Assembly: GCA_037447655.1 (NCBI GenBank)
Contig: JBBHKE010001145.1
Location: 58,752-122,751, forward strand
Length of the DNA stretch: 64,000 nucleotides
Direction of reading: 5' to 3'
Origin: Zygnema cylindricum
Taxonomy: Eukaryota > Streptophyta > Zygnematophyceae > Zygnematales > Zygnemataceae
Position numbers and translations under genes: made by a program
Shown: positions 54,301-64,000 of the stretch, one piece after another
Position numbering within the stretch: the first letter of the stretch is position 1
Layout of the letters: every line of letters starts with the position of its first letter
The notes under the pieces: model-generated
Database searches by the model: none
Told to the model about the DNA's origin: nothing
What the model saw: the letters and a program-made list of their open reading frames with translations, nothing else

Positions 54301-56304
54301 ACCAGCCGTTTGCCCACATAAAAGAGAGAGACGAGAAATGAAAAGTATGGCTTATACACCTTGTGGTGGGGTATGTAGTGGCTCCAAGCATATCGTGCCT
54401 CCCCACGGAGCACCAGCAATGACCTCTCTGGCAAAAAGAGCGTCCTTTTTTCGAATGCTCTAGTTGAACATAAACTGCCATCATCTTCCTCTGGAATGTC
54501 TTCTCCATTCTCCTTCACTTCGTTAACCTCTATGCTTTCGGTAGAATTGTTACCTGTTTGCTCTAAAGGACGGCGAAATTGCATAATGCAGGGCCCAGAG
54601 AGGGAGAGAGAAAGCAGTGCTCCCTCAAAAGCGGTGTGTGTATCCACGTGGGGTGAGAGCCCTACACCTACTGGATATTCATTTACCTACACCGAACAAA
54701 CAAGTACAGCCCTTTGAACTTAGCGAACGCCTTTCCACAGAATCGTGAGGAAAAAAAGAAGCAGATGACGAGTGAAATAAGTTAGAGACACAGGAGGAGG
54801 AAGCACCTCCAAGCAAAAGACAGCGCACCGTGAGCTGATCCAGTGGTAAGCAAGGCTCCTCATGCTCCGTAAGCTCTGGTAGTACTTCCAACCGTCGCAC
54901 CAGCGGTGATACAAAAACAGGAAGATCACCAAGCCGGCGATTTCTGTCTACATTGCGAATCTGAAGCAGGGACTCGAAAAGGAAAGGTTAACAGAGCTCA
55001 TGTGTTTCAGTTCAACCACTCGTTTTCCTGGTAATTCACAACTTGGAGCATCGAATGACATGGTGAAGAAGTGAACATCGCAGAATGGACAAAAAAGCTC
55101 GACCATTGACCAGTACAATGACTCACAAAAGTATGAGACGCCTCACCTTGTATTCAAACTCATAACCATAATGCTGTACGCGCCTCCTGCTAAGCACTTG
55201 CCAAGGTCGCTGATCAACTGCCGCCAAGAGCTCCTGCAGCATGTACCCAATAAACAGACAATTGTGCCACAATGTCAACTAACTGTTAACAAGATGTCAC
55301 AATCTCACAACTGTGACAACCACAGAATCCTCGTCCAATCAAGACAGCGTTAGAAAACTGCACAGTTCCACATCTAAGAACATTTTTGAAATTTTTCTGA
55401 AACGCCGGCCATGAAATCGACAAAGAAGTTTAAGATTCATTGTAATGCTCAAATGGTACCTCCAAATGCAATACATCTAAAGATGCCCTTATCGTAATAA
55501 ACCAGAATCAAGATTTCAAATAGCGTGACATAAGTGCCAAATCAGAATCAACATCCATACATGCCCTGCTATCGCTGTCGCTTGTTTACTTATGTTTTTC
55601 CTCCTAAAATTAAGAAATTAGGGTAGCCATTCTTAAATTAAATAGTACTGAGCGTCTGCAAGAACCAATAAATGCAAACTTTCACCTGCTCTTCTTCTGG
55701 AGAGACAAAGTCCAGGTGAAGGGATAAGCCAGAAATGCCCAACTCCGTATCAGACATTGCTACCGGAAATTGATTGACCTGCATCACGACAGCAAGTAAA
55801 ATCATTCATGAATTTGATTCATTTTCTTCTGCCAAATACTAAATCATTGAACTTGACAGACATACATTTGAGCAACGTGTTAGCTGAAATCAAATGCCAC
55901 CAGCAGTGCCACAAGCAAATGATTTCTTATAGACAACATAACAGTAAAGCAGTAAAAGAATAAGACAATAAAACAATAAAACTCACATGAGGGCGAGTTC
56001 GCAACTCTGCATACTCCAAGCGCATCATTCGGCCTCCTGCCTTTTCACACGTTCGCAAATTTAGCGCATTAAAAGCTGCAGCCGAAGCTTCTTCTGATGA
56101 GAAGACTACGACAACACGTGTTCCGTTATCCCCTACTGGTACAATCTTCTCTACGTGTCCAAACTCACTAAATACTTCACCTGTAAGTTCTTCTGACATT
56201 CCAGCCTCCGGGCCGCAGTTCATTGCATAGATAAATCGCGTTGGACTCACAAAAGGCCCACGAGGTTTGGCGAAAGACAACGCGGGGTCATCCTCCAAAG
56301 ACAT
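51334..56304 (-). CDS. ALKBH8: tRNA wobble-uridine methyltransferase/hydroxylase, RRM-AlkB-Trm9 fusion
   Basis: This family modifies wobble uridine of tRNA (cm5U to mcm5U, then hydroxylation). Eight exons join in frame: 56304-55987, 55778-55686, 55233-55147, 54960-54829, 54686-54360, 53793-53728, 53470-52182 and 51418-51334, giving 798 residues. An RRM lies at about 22-100. The AlkB dioxygenase domain (about 107-341) keeps iron ligands H223-x-D225 (SPHVDTHT) and H313, and the 2-oxoglutarate arginines R334-x5-R340. The Trm9 SAM methyltransferase lies at about 480-798, with motif I LVADVGCGNGKYLG near 516 and SIAVLHHLS. A long acidic, low-complexity linker (342-475) separates them. The stop at 52178 seen by simple reading is inside the last intron: donor AGAG|GTGAG, and the final exon encodes SFYDKSNWCIIL, the expected C-terminus. 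Confidence 0.93.
51671..51901. mobile_element. MITE with long terminal inverted repeats, in the last ALKBH8 intron
   Basis: The ends are ACTACACCGTGTATCGCTAT and its complement. Pairing continues for about 75 bp through TTAGTGTTAATAATT, TTTCGCCACT and TCTCTGTACACACTTG on the left, and the matching right arm at about 51827-51901 with a few mismatches. The total length of about 230 bp and lack of coding capacity fit a MITE. It lies between the seventh and eighth ALKBH8 exons. Confidence 0.8.
51912..52085. mobile_element. Strongly decayed MITE of the same family
   Basis: GAATTGCTATTAGAGGTAG on the left and TAACGCTAATAAGGATTCCC on the right are weak inverted copies of the family terminus (ATCGCTATTAG). 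It lies next to the better copy at 51671-51901. Confidence 0.35.
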
Positions 56305-56447
56305 GGCTACTTCCTCCCCTAGAGAGACAGCCAGTTTGAGAGAGCGCGAAAGACAAATCCGTCGAGGTGTCGACCCATACTTTCCGTACGATGTTCCATT
56401 TTAATACGGAACAGTACATACTACAGTAGAGATTCTGGATAGTGGAT

Positions 56448-57099
56448 AACCGTGAAACGGCACAGGCTGAAAGGCGGTACGCGGTACGTCTACAATGTCA
56501 CGGTAAGACATGCGACGTCACAAGCAGTTCCAAAAAATAACGTGCGACCACAGATTGTAGACGTTGACAACCGTCACAGGTATTGTCGACGTATACAATC
56601 GTCACAAACGTAAGTTACGATTACGTTCTTAGGGTGCGTCTCTATGTACTTCAAACTTAGAGATTTATTTTTGTTTTTTAGCGCAGATCCGGCGGACCTG
56701 GATTTCGGGTGTCCCTATGTGTACACCGCCAATCGCTATTAGAGTATATAACGCCAATTCGGTGCCCTTTTTTCAAAAAAAAAAACCTGAAATACAATTA
56801 ATAACGCTATTTACTAACGTGGACCATAATCTGCCACGTCTCAGGTACTAAATTAGAATCAATAACGCTAATTGTTTTTTGACGCTAATTAATCCTTGAC
56901 TCTAATAGCGATTGGCGGTGTACCAAACGAAATTGTCACTTAGGGCGTGACGATTGTATACGTCGACAATGCCCGTGACGGCTGTCAACGTCTACAATCT
57001 GTGATGGCGCACGTTATTTTCCGTAACTGCTTGTGACGTCGCGTGACTTTTCATGACATTGTAGACCTACCGCCCTCCAGCCTGTGCCGTTTCACGGTT
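56448..57099. repeat. Long fold-back inverted repeat upstream of ALKBH8
   Basis: The left arm, 56448-56605, and the right arm, about 56947-57099, are inverted copies of about 155 bp with scattered mismatches. They share CCGTGAAACGGCACAGGCTG, GTCTACAATGTCA, GCGACGTCACAAGCAGTT, AATAACGTGCG, CAGATTGTAGACGTTGACA and TTGTCGACGTATACAATCGT. The loop of about 340 bp contains a nested MITE. The left arm starts 144 bp upstream of the ALKBH8 start codon. No matching target duplication is seen directly outside the arms. Confidence 0.85.
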
Positions 57100-57609
57100 G
57101 AAGAAGATGCGTTTTGACTTTGCGTCTATTGTCGGCTCGACGTGAAATGGCATCGGAACCTTGAGACCCCTGCAAAAAAAAACCCCGTACCGGATAGAAA
57201 CGGACAAAACAAAACAAACTGTGTACTTCTCTTTGTCGTATTAAACAAAAACGGACAAAACATAGCGAATCGTGTACACTTCCACGTCGCTTGAAATCGT
57301 TTGAATTTTTTGAACAATACATTACACTTGCGAATACGTGTTCCTATTTGTTTATAGAAAATCACTAATTTTAAAACACATCGGCCCTGTATTTTAAAGA
57401 TAAGGTTGAAGATGACGTTTTTTGTCGTCGAAGTGGGTCGAAGAACACAAGACGACAAGTTGTAGTACATTTTAAATTCGATGATGACGCAAAATGTACT
57501 TCTCTTTTTTTCTATTTTATTGTACGGTTGAAACTTACGCGGTACGGCTCTAAGTTTTACAGGAAAACGACAGAAAAAAACCCTTACTTAAGCACACAGA
57601 GACGCACCC
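56632..57609. mobile_element. PIF/Harbinger-like inverted-repeat element with TTA duplication
   Basis: GGGTGCGTCTCTATGTACTT (56632) and the complement of AAGCACACAGAGACGCACCC (ending 57609) match at 18 of 20 bases. TTA flanks both ends (56629-56631 and 57610-57612). A 3-bp TTA/TAA duplication with a GGG-starting repeat is typical of Tourist-type PIF/Harbinger elements. No transposase is seen. It overlaps the fold-back repeat, so the history is nested, and the boundaries of each element are tentative. Confidence 0.6.
56720..56925. mobile_element. Nested MITE with perfect 24-bp terminal repeats
   Basis: CACCGCCAATCGCTATTAG and its exact complement form the ends, pairing over 24 bp counting the flanking TA, with TA on both sides. 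Same terminal theme (ATCGCTATTAG) as the MITEs at 48551 and 51671. It sits in the loop of the fold-back repeat. Confidence 0.75.
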
Positions 57610-57659
57610 TTACACATAGGGACACTTGAAAACCGGGTCCGGCGGATTCGCGCTAAAAT

Positions 57660-58141
57660 ACAAAGTAAGTTCGCTAAGTTACAAGTACATGGGGACATAC
57701 CCTCAGAATGTGCCCATGAGAAATAGCCATACCGTGCCCGCCAATAATAGGGCGGGAAAACTCCGAGTTCTCCAAAGCTTCAAGGCGACGCTTAGGCGCG
57801 AAACGAGGTTTAACTATTTTGCACTTCTGCAGTTTTGCTGCGATTCAAGTATTCAACACGGGCGAACTACGGACATGTAATTTTTTCGCAATTTTGCATT
57901 TTTCTTTCTTTTTTTTTCTAGCAAGGCTTATTGTAGAATACATCTCATCGTTTTGTATATCCTTAGCTCGTGTTAAAGTCTGGACAGCACATGTCTGTGT
58001 ACAACTCGTGTAATGAAGGTCTCAGTTCTCATTTGTAAGCAAAGTCAGGAACCGTATTTACCGCTCTTTTCACCGTTTTTTTGAAGTGTATTAGTGAGCA
58101 TATCAAAACAAACGCAGAAAAATTCCCTGCTCATTATCGCC
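57660..58141 (+). promoter_or_regulatory. RPA1 upstream region
   Basis: No coding exon is recognised. It presumably holds the RPA1 promoter and 5' UTR. No TATA box or known operator can be singled out with confidence. Confidence 0.35.
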
Positions 58142-61100
58142 ATGGAATTGACACCAAATGCCGTAGCCTTAATTTACAACGGCGTGGCGCAAAGTCAAGA
58201 AGTGCAGCCTATTGTACAAGTTGTAGACGTGAAGCAGATAGGAGTAGGGACTGTAACGGCCTCTGGACAAGAGAGGTTTCGCCTGATCCTATCTGATGGA
58301 GTTCACCACCATCAGGCCATGGTTGCAACTCAGCTGAATGAATCCGTGAAAAGCGGGGAAGTGATAAAGGGCACTATTGTCAAGCTTACAGAGTTTATTT
58401 GCAACAATGTTCAAAGTCGAAGGTACGCTTTCTATTAGCTACAATTAGGTTTCCTTTACAAATACTTCCATTTTTGTCAAGATGTTGACTCTAGTCAAGG
58501 TGTTCCTTGAAAGCTGCAGCTTTCTGGAAGGAATTTTGTTTTGCTTTCGAGACCCCTTTTTTTTTTGTTTTTTAAATCATCAAACTAACTTCTGTTTATG
58601 TCTCTACTTGATGTTCGCTTTATTCACTGTTGACTGATAGCCTATGAACGGTGTTTATGAACTTTATTTGCAGAATCATTATTATACTGAGAATGGAGAT
58701 TTTGGTTCAGACAGCCTCGATAATTGGAAATCCTTGTTCCCTTCCTAATAGTGGGGGCCCGACTGGAGCCTCGGCAACAGGTGGACCAGGAACTGGAGGA
58801 GGAGGAGGAGGGCCCGGAATCAAGGACGGAGGTATAGGAGCAAGATCCTTAAACGGCCCTCCTCAGGCGATGGCCTCCACTGGTCAACAGCAAATGAATA
58901 TCTCTTCCCGTCAGGGAGGCACGTATGGGGGGGCTTATGGGCAGGAAAGTACACCGCAGTCGTTGAATAATTCGACTTTAGAAGATGTGAAACCATTTGG
59001 TAATGGGGCTCCAGGCATGAACAGGCCTCCCACTCAAAATTCAAAGGCTGGAGAGCGGTACCAGAGTTCCGGAGCTCTTGGAACAGGTCCTTCTGACGGT
59101 TACCAGAGGAACGGTTGGGCCAATGAGATGCCAGGGGCTTCAGGAGTTACTGGGAACCGAATGGATAGTGGGATTGCTCCCCCTCCCACTCGATATGGGA
59201 GTGGGGCCCCAGGGCAATCTGGTGGGAATCCTTACATGCAACCAGCTCCCCGGTTTTCAGGCAGTGGACCTATAGCAAGAAATGAATCGGCTCCAACGAT
59301 ACTTCCTATTAAGGCACTTAACCCATACACAGGGAGATGGACACTGAAGGCTCGAGTGACAGCGAAGGGTGAGCTGCGGCGATACAATAATCAGAAGGGA
59401 GAGGGGAAAGTTTTTAGTTTCGACTTGCTGGATGCCCAAGGTGGTGAAATTCGAGTCACTTGTTTTAACAAAGAAGCTGATAAGTTCTATGATAAGATTG
59501 AGGTGAATTAACCTGCCTTTCACACCTGAGCTTGTTGCCTTCTTTGAAGACGAGTTCGATTTCTATGGATGGTTTTATAGAGGACATTGGCTTTAAGCTA
59601 CATATTTCTTGTTACTTTTTGCTTAAGAGGAACTTGAAAAGTTCGATGCGGTTTTGTATTTGGAAATGATGTCTGTAAGTGCTTTTTCTAGGGGTGGATC
59701 TTTTTCTCATCGTATTCATGCTATGCCTGCGATTCGAGTCTTCTTAAATAGGTTTTATTTTTTGGAATTAGAAAATCTGAAAGTTGCGAGTTGGGTGTGA
59801 CAGGTGGGCGGAGTTTATATGGTCAGCAAGGGGCAGCTGAAAAGTGCACAGCGAAATTTCAACCATTTAAAAAATGATTGGGAGATTACTTTGGAAGGTA
59901 CCTCCACTATAGAGAGTTGTGTAGACGATGGTAGTATTCCACGGAATACTTTCGAGTTTCGCAGCATTGCCGAAGTGGAAAATGCCGATGAGAATGCTGT
60001 TGTGGATGTGATTGGCATTGTTGTGTCTGTCTACCCCACATCCAGTATTATGCGAAAAAATGGGAAGGAGACATCGAAACGTGTTTGTTCGATAAAGGAC
60101 AACTCGGGCCGCCAGGTGGAAGTCGTTATGTGGGGCGATTTCTGCATGCGTGAAGGGCAAGAGTTACAGGTGATTCACTATTCTACCTTTTTTTGCTTGT
60201 GTGCAAGATTGAGGGAGACGTGAGCTGGAAGCAAAGCATTTCAGTTTTGCCGTATTGACACTGTTGAACAAAGTATCTTAAACACAATCTAGTGTTTGCT
60301 TGGTTCTGCAGTTATATAGGGACCAATAGGCTTCTGGTGAAGGATAGGGATATACAATTTTTTTTAGGTGGAATTTGAAAGAGAGGATTGTTTGGTGCAT
60401 GGTGCATATTATTTGCTGTGGACGAACATGGCGAAAGATAATTCTTGGCTGAGTTTTTGCAATTCACTATGGTGTGGATCTGGCCGTAGCCCATGATTCT
60501 GTTTTTCATTTCGATTCTCACAAATAGTCCTGCTTGTGGAGACCAGGATGCCGTGGACCGTGGGTTTCACCCTGTCTTGGCTTTGAAAGCTGCGAGAGTG
60601 AGCAACTTCAGTGGCAAGCAAGTGGGAACAATCCCGGGTTCGGTGCTTCTAGTGAATCCAGACCATCCAAGGGCTCATGAGTTACGGAGCTGGTTTGATC
60701 AGGGTGGCAAAAATCAGCAAACAATGTCTATTTCTCGAGAGGCCGGAGGTGGTGGTCGGCAAGATGTTCGCAAATTCGTTGCCGATATAAAAGACGAAGG
60801 CTTGGGTCATGACTCTGTAGCTTATGTGGCTGTCAGAGGACTCATTGTATTCGTTAAGCAGGATAATTTCTGTTATCAGGCGTGTACGAATATTGTTGGA
60901 GAGAGGCAGTGCCAAAAAAAGGTCCAGTTGATTGATGACAAGAGGTTTAGTTGCGAGAAGTGTCAAATAGAAATGGATGACTGTGACTATCGATATCTGC
61001 TAAATCTACAAATACAGGACCACTCGGGCCTCTTGTGGGTTACAGCTTTCCAGGAAGCTGCAGAAGAAATCATGGGTGTATCTGCGAGGCAGTTGTATGA

Positions 61101-61893
61101 ATGGAAAAGCGATGGAAAAAACGAGCATCTCACTCAAAATGCCTTCACAAACATCTTATATTCACGGAAGGTGTTCAAGGTCAAGGTTAAGGAAGAACTT
61201 TACAACGAGGAGAAGCGCATAAAGAGTACCGTCCTAAAATCGGACGCAGTAGACTATGCAACGGAAAACTCGCTGATGCTTAGTTGGATTGACAATCTCA
61301 AGCGGGGAGAGCCTTGGAATGGACACGCCGCCCAAATTCCCGGGGGAGCAGGAGGAGGAGTAGGAGCCACTCAGGGAGGAGGTGGGCCGAGAGGAATGGG
61401 AAATGGTGGCGGTTTTTCAGCCGGAGGTGGTAATGGAGGTGGTGGTGGTTATTCCATGGGAGGAGGAGGAGGAGGAGGAGGAGGAGGGTTTCAAGGTGGG
61501 GGAGGTTCATCTTCTTGTTTTCAATGTGGTATGGAAGGCCATTATGCGAGTAGTTGTCCAAACCGTGGGAATGATATTAGTGGTAGACAGGGATATGGTG
61601 GTGGTGGGGGCTTTGCTGGTGGAGGAGGAGGAGGAGGTGGTGGTGGTGGTTTCGGTGGTGGTGGGAGGTCGAGTGGGGGAGGAAACGCATGTTATAAATG
61701 TGGAGAAGAAGGACATTGGTCAAATAACTGTCCAAAATCAGGTGGAGGTGGTGGAGGAGGAGGTTCTTATGGGGGAGGAGGAGGTTCTTATGGAGGAGGA
61801 GGAGGTTCTTATGGAGGAGGAGGTGGTTCGTTTGGAAGAGGTTCCTATGGAGGGGAGGGAAGATATGGTGGAGGAGTTACTAACCATGGGTGA
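58142..61893 (+). CDS. RPA1: Replication protein A 70-kDa subunit with CCHC zinc knuckles
   Basis: RPA1 is the large subunit of the trimer that coats single-stranded DNA in replication, repair and recombination. Four exons join in frame: 58142-58422, 58674-59502, 59804-60169 and 60547-61893, giving 940 residues. The N-terminal OB fold is at about 1-105. A Gly/Pro/Ser-rich linker follows (about 113-290). DBD-A starts near 302 (LNPYTGRWTLKARVTAKGE) and leads through VYMVSKGQLKSAQRNFNHLK into DBD-B. DBD-C carries a C4 zinc site, C604 onward (CTNIVGERQC, FSCEKC). The tail is Gly-rich, with two C-x2-C-x4-H-x4-C knuckles, CFQCGMEGHYASSC near 815 and CYKCGEEGHWSNNC near 874. Knuckles of this type mark the RPA1C/E-like plant paralogues linked to repair. 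The ATG at 58142 fits the family N-terminus MELTPNAV. Confidence 0.95.
61330..61890 (+). repeat. GGA/GGT-rich coding repeat in the RPA1 tail
   Basis: Runs of GGAGGAGGAGG, GGTGGTGGTGG and a repeated GGTTCTTATGGAGGAGGAG unit (at least three copies, about 61760-61830) encode polyglycine and GGSYGGG repeats. These are prone to length change, but the reading frame is intact here. The other frames across it look open only because of the repeat. Confidence 0.85.
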
Positions 61894-63684
61894 AGAAGCA
61901 ATTGGTGTGGAGAGAATATAGTAAGATAAAACAAAAAGATGGCAGTAAGTTTCGGCTGTTTGGAAGACTGTTGACTCTATAAATAAATGCAAAGAAAACA
62001 AAAAAGCAGAAAGAAACAAAAAAGCAGAATGAGACAAAAAATGTATGATGAGAATTGTCTTTGCAATCACGTTTGTACTTTCTGGAAAATAGTACACGCC
62101 AGTACCAGTTGACTGGTTTTATCACAGCTCGTTTAACCCTTATTGTGAATAGAACTTTATGTCCCTCCTGTGTTCTGTAAAAAATAAAAATGTGACCATC
62201 TTTTTGGACCTTTGTTTCTTCATGACGTCGAGAGAATTAGTGTAGCTTAGAAGGTTTAACTGTTAACTTGTTTAACTGCCGTCTTAGCCATGATTGATTG
62301 AATTTTGTGTCGAGTAAAGTTCACATGTGTGCACTGACATGTTTTTCCGTTTCCGTTACTAGTCAGTTGAGTCTCGATCTGATGAGGCTGTATGATGTCT
62401 TAAATTTCAGATATGGTGTTGCTGCTATATGGTGATCTTAGAAAAAGACTTTATTATGAGTACATCGGAAAAAAAAACTTAAAGTCAAAGGTGAACTAAC
62501 TAACCTGGTGCAGGGGGGAGCAACTTGAAAGGAAAAAGCATGGCAAAAGAACCTAACATAACATCAAGACATCACATGGAACTACAATCACTAAAGCAAC
62601 AACAACATAACGTAACTGAACCAAAACTTCCTTGCCAAACCTCACCATAAACATCTCCATAAAAGGCCCAGATCCGGTGGAGCATTCTGAGGGGGTTTCG
62701 GAAGATGTCACTATTTGATGTGTCAATCAGTACAACAAAGTCTACAAACTCTCTTAACACTATCAGATAGAGTAGGAAATTATTTTCGGTTTGTAAGATC
62801 TTTAATTTATACAACGGCTGAAACCTCATTTAGGACAATGTTATTCCACTTCCTTTATCCTCCCGCTTGGCTTGATTTGGCTTATTTCAGGGGGAACTGT
62901 GAGCACATGGAAAAATGTGTACTTTTATCACATTATTTGACTTCCTCCTGCGATTTGTCCATCCGTTTCTGCGAAATTGAACAGAATTTTTGTCCCCGAG
63001 TTCACTAAACAAATATGGGTTTCCAACAAAATACAATGGTTTCGGGCAAATTACATGATTATAAACATTTCACAAAGGAAGACTCTTCTCGAGTTGTAAG
63101 TATTGTTATTATTTATACATCATAAATAATGAGTTCAGAGTTCTTTAGGTAGAAGCACTGAAAATACTTCTGAAATTCTTGTTCGGTTATGCCTTTAACT
63201 TGCGAAGCCATATCTTTACTATATGGCACCCACTGGAGGAAACCAAAGATACACAACAAATTCACATTTTCCATTTGAAGGAGGAAAAAAAATCAGCAGA
63301 ACACTCATCACTTCCAACCTTATTATCTGCTTGTCCTGATCTAATTACTCTGGAAACATAGAGACAATGTCTAAAATTTAAAAAGCACGTGAAAATAAAG
63401 TGACAGGAGAATTTTCACAAAAGCAATATTTTACTAGGATTGTACACGGCACCGCCAACTCCTTAAGTCAGCTATTATTAATATCAGTTTTAAATGAAGT
63501 ACTTGCATATATCCAATCCTGTAAACTACAACTTACGCTATGAGCATTTAACACTTGTTGAAAACACAAGTAGAAAAGCACTGCAAATGGACACGAAAAA
63601 GATCGAAAAACGCTCTCTCACGGATTATCTACATCGGTACTCTATGAAATTTATTGTGCAAGACGGATTGACCTTCTGACCTTT
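61894..63684. other. RPA1 3' flank and intergenic DNA
   Basis: A possible polyadenylation signal AATAAA lies at 62183-62188, about 290 nt after the RPA1 stop. No further exon is recognised up to 63684. Confidence 0.4.
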
Positions 63685-63761
63685 TTAACTTTTTAAAACT
63701 TTCGGTGTCCGCCCAACCAGAGCTTCATCAACTAGTGCACCTTGGAAGCACTTCCTCCAAC
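63685..63761 (-). CDS. Possible last exon of an unidentified minus-strand gene
   Basis: TTTCTTTTTAG precedes 63761 on the minus strand as an acceptor, followed by 25 codons in one frame (WRKCFQGALVDEAL, then VGRTPKVLKS) and TAA at 63687-63685. The composition looks protein-like, and the acceptor has a pyrimidine tract. The other two frames stop sooner. I do not recognise the family. The rest of the gene would lie in 63762-64000 and beyond, where I see no convincing further exon. Confidence 0.3.
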
Positions 63762-64000
63762 CTAAAAAGAAATCGACTTCCCAATATCTCGCTCCACTAT
63801 TGAGGCTCCATAACCATCACACGGCTTAAAGAAGAAGAAAAGACGAAGGAAAAAAGACGACATATAAACAGCAAATTAACCACCATCCAGCATAGGTCTC
63901 CGACCTGTCCACTTACTTCCAGACCAAAAACAATACTAAAACTGGTGATTTCAATAAAACCGGTAGACGATAGTTGACAGCTAAAAAAAAAAGATAGTGT

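Noticed and set aside
61382-61921. 179-codon Glu/Val-rich open frame in the RPA1 tail
   Set aside because: It is a shadow frame of GGA repeats. The RPA1 frame carries two intact zinc knuckles at the same place.

Overview
The window looks like nuclear DNA from a streptophyte, meaning a land plant or a close algal relative. It has intron-rich genes with GT-AG borders, precursors with plastid transit peptides, plant-type TPP riboswitches in 3' untranslated regions, and degenerate Ty1/copia and DNA transposons. The species cannot be named from this sequence. Several features (two neighbouring TPP riboswitches, an intron-free two-copy PsbY precursor as far as visible, very AT-rich repeats) fit a non-flowering plant better than an angiosperm, but that is an inference.

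Layout. 1-582 (-): 5' part of PSBY. 583-7140: repeat-rich intergenic DNA (TACG-rich repeats, a putative non-autonomous DNA element, a decayed LTR fragment, a GA microsatellite). 7141-13542 (+) and 13801-20168 (-): two structurally complete but coding-dead copia elements, facing each other tail to tail. 20174-24950: AT-rich intergenic DNA. 25160-34400: a head-to-head thiamin gene pair, THI4 (-) and THIC (+), with about 1.5 kb between start codons and a TPP riboswitch in each 3' region. 36405-38180 (-): CPN20. 38181-45060: AT-rich DNA with a hAT transposase relic and a satellite-like array. 45061-49059 (+): SKI8/VIP3 WD40 gene. 51334-56304 (-): ALKBH8/TRM9. 56448-57655: nested inverted-repeat elements upstream of it. 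58142-61893 (+): RPA1 large subunit with zinc knuckles. 63685-63761 (-): a possible last exon of another gene.

How the genes work together. THI4 makes the thiazole half and THIC the pyrimidine half of thiamin in the plastid. Here they share one divergent promoter region with three CACGTG boxes. The two TPP aptamers differ at one of 90 positions, and the similarity continues into the flanking 3' sequence and the downstream splice acceptor. One metabolite could therefore shut down both branches of the pathway through duplicated RNA switches on both sides of one locus. CPN20 and PSBY are also plastid proteins. SKI8, ALKBH8 and RPA1 are housekeeping RNA and DNA metabolism genes with no clear link to the thiamin pair.

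The most notable observations are the THI4-THIC dual-riboswitch locus, the copia elements primed by the anticodon arm of initiator tRNA-Met with that site inside the gag reading frame, antisense tRNA-like modules in both LTR families, a long fold-back element just upstream of ALKBH8, and a small family of MITEs spread through the gene-rich right half.
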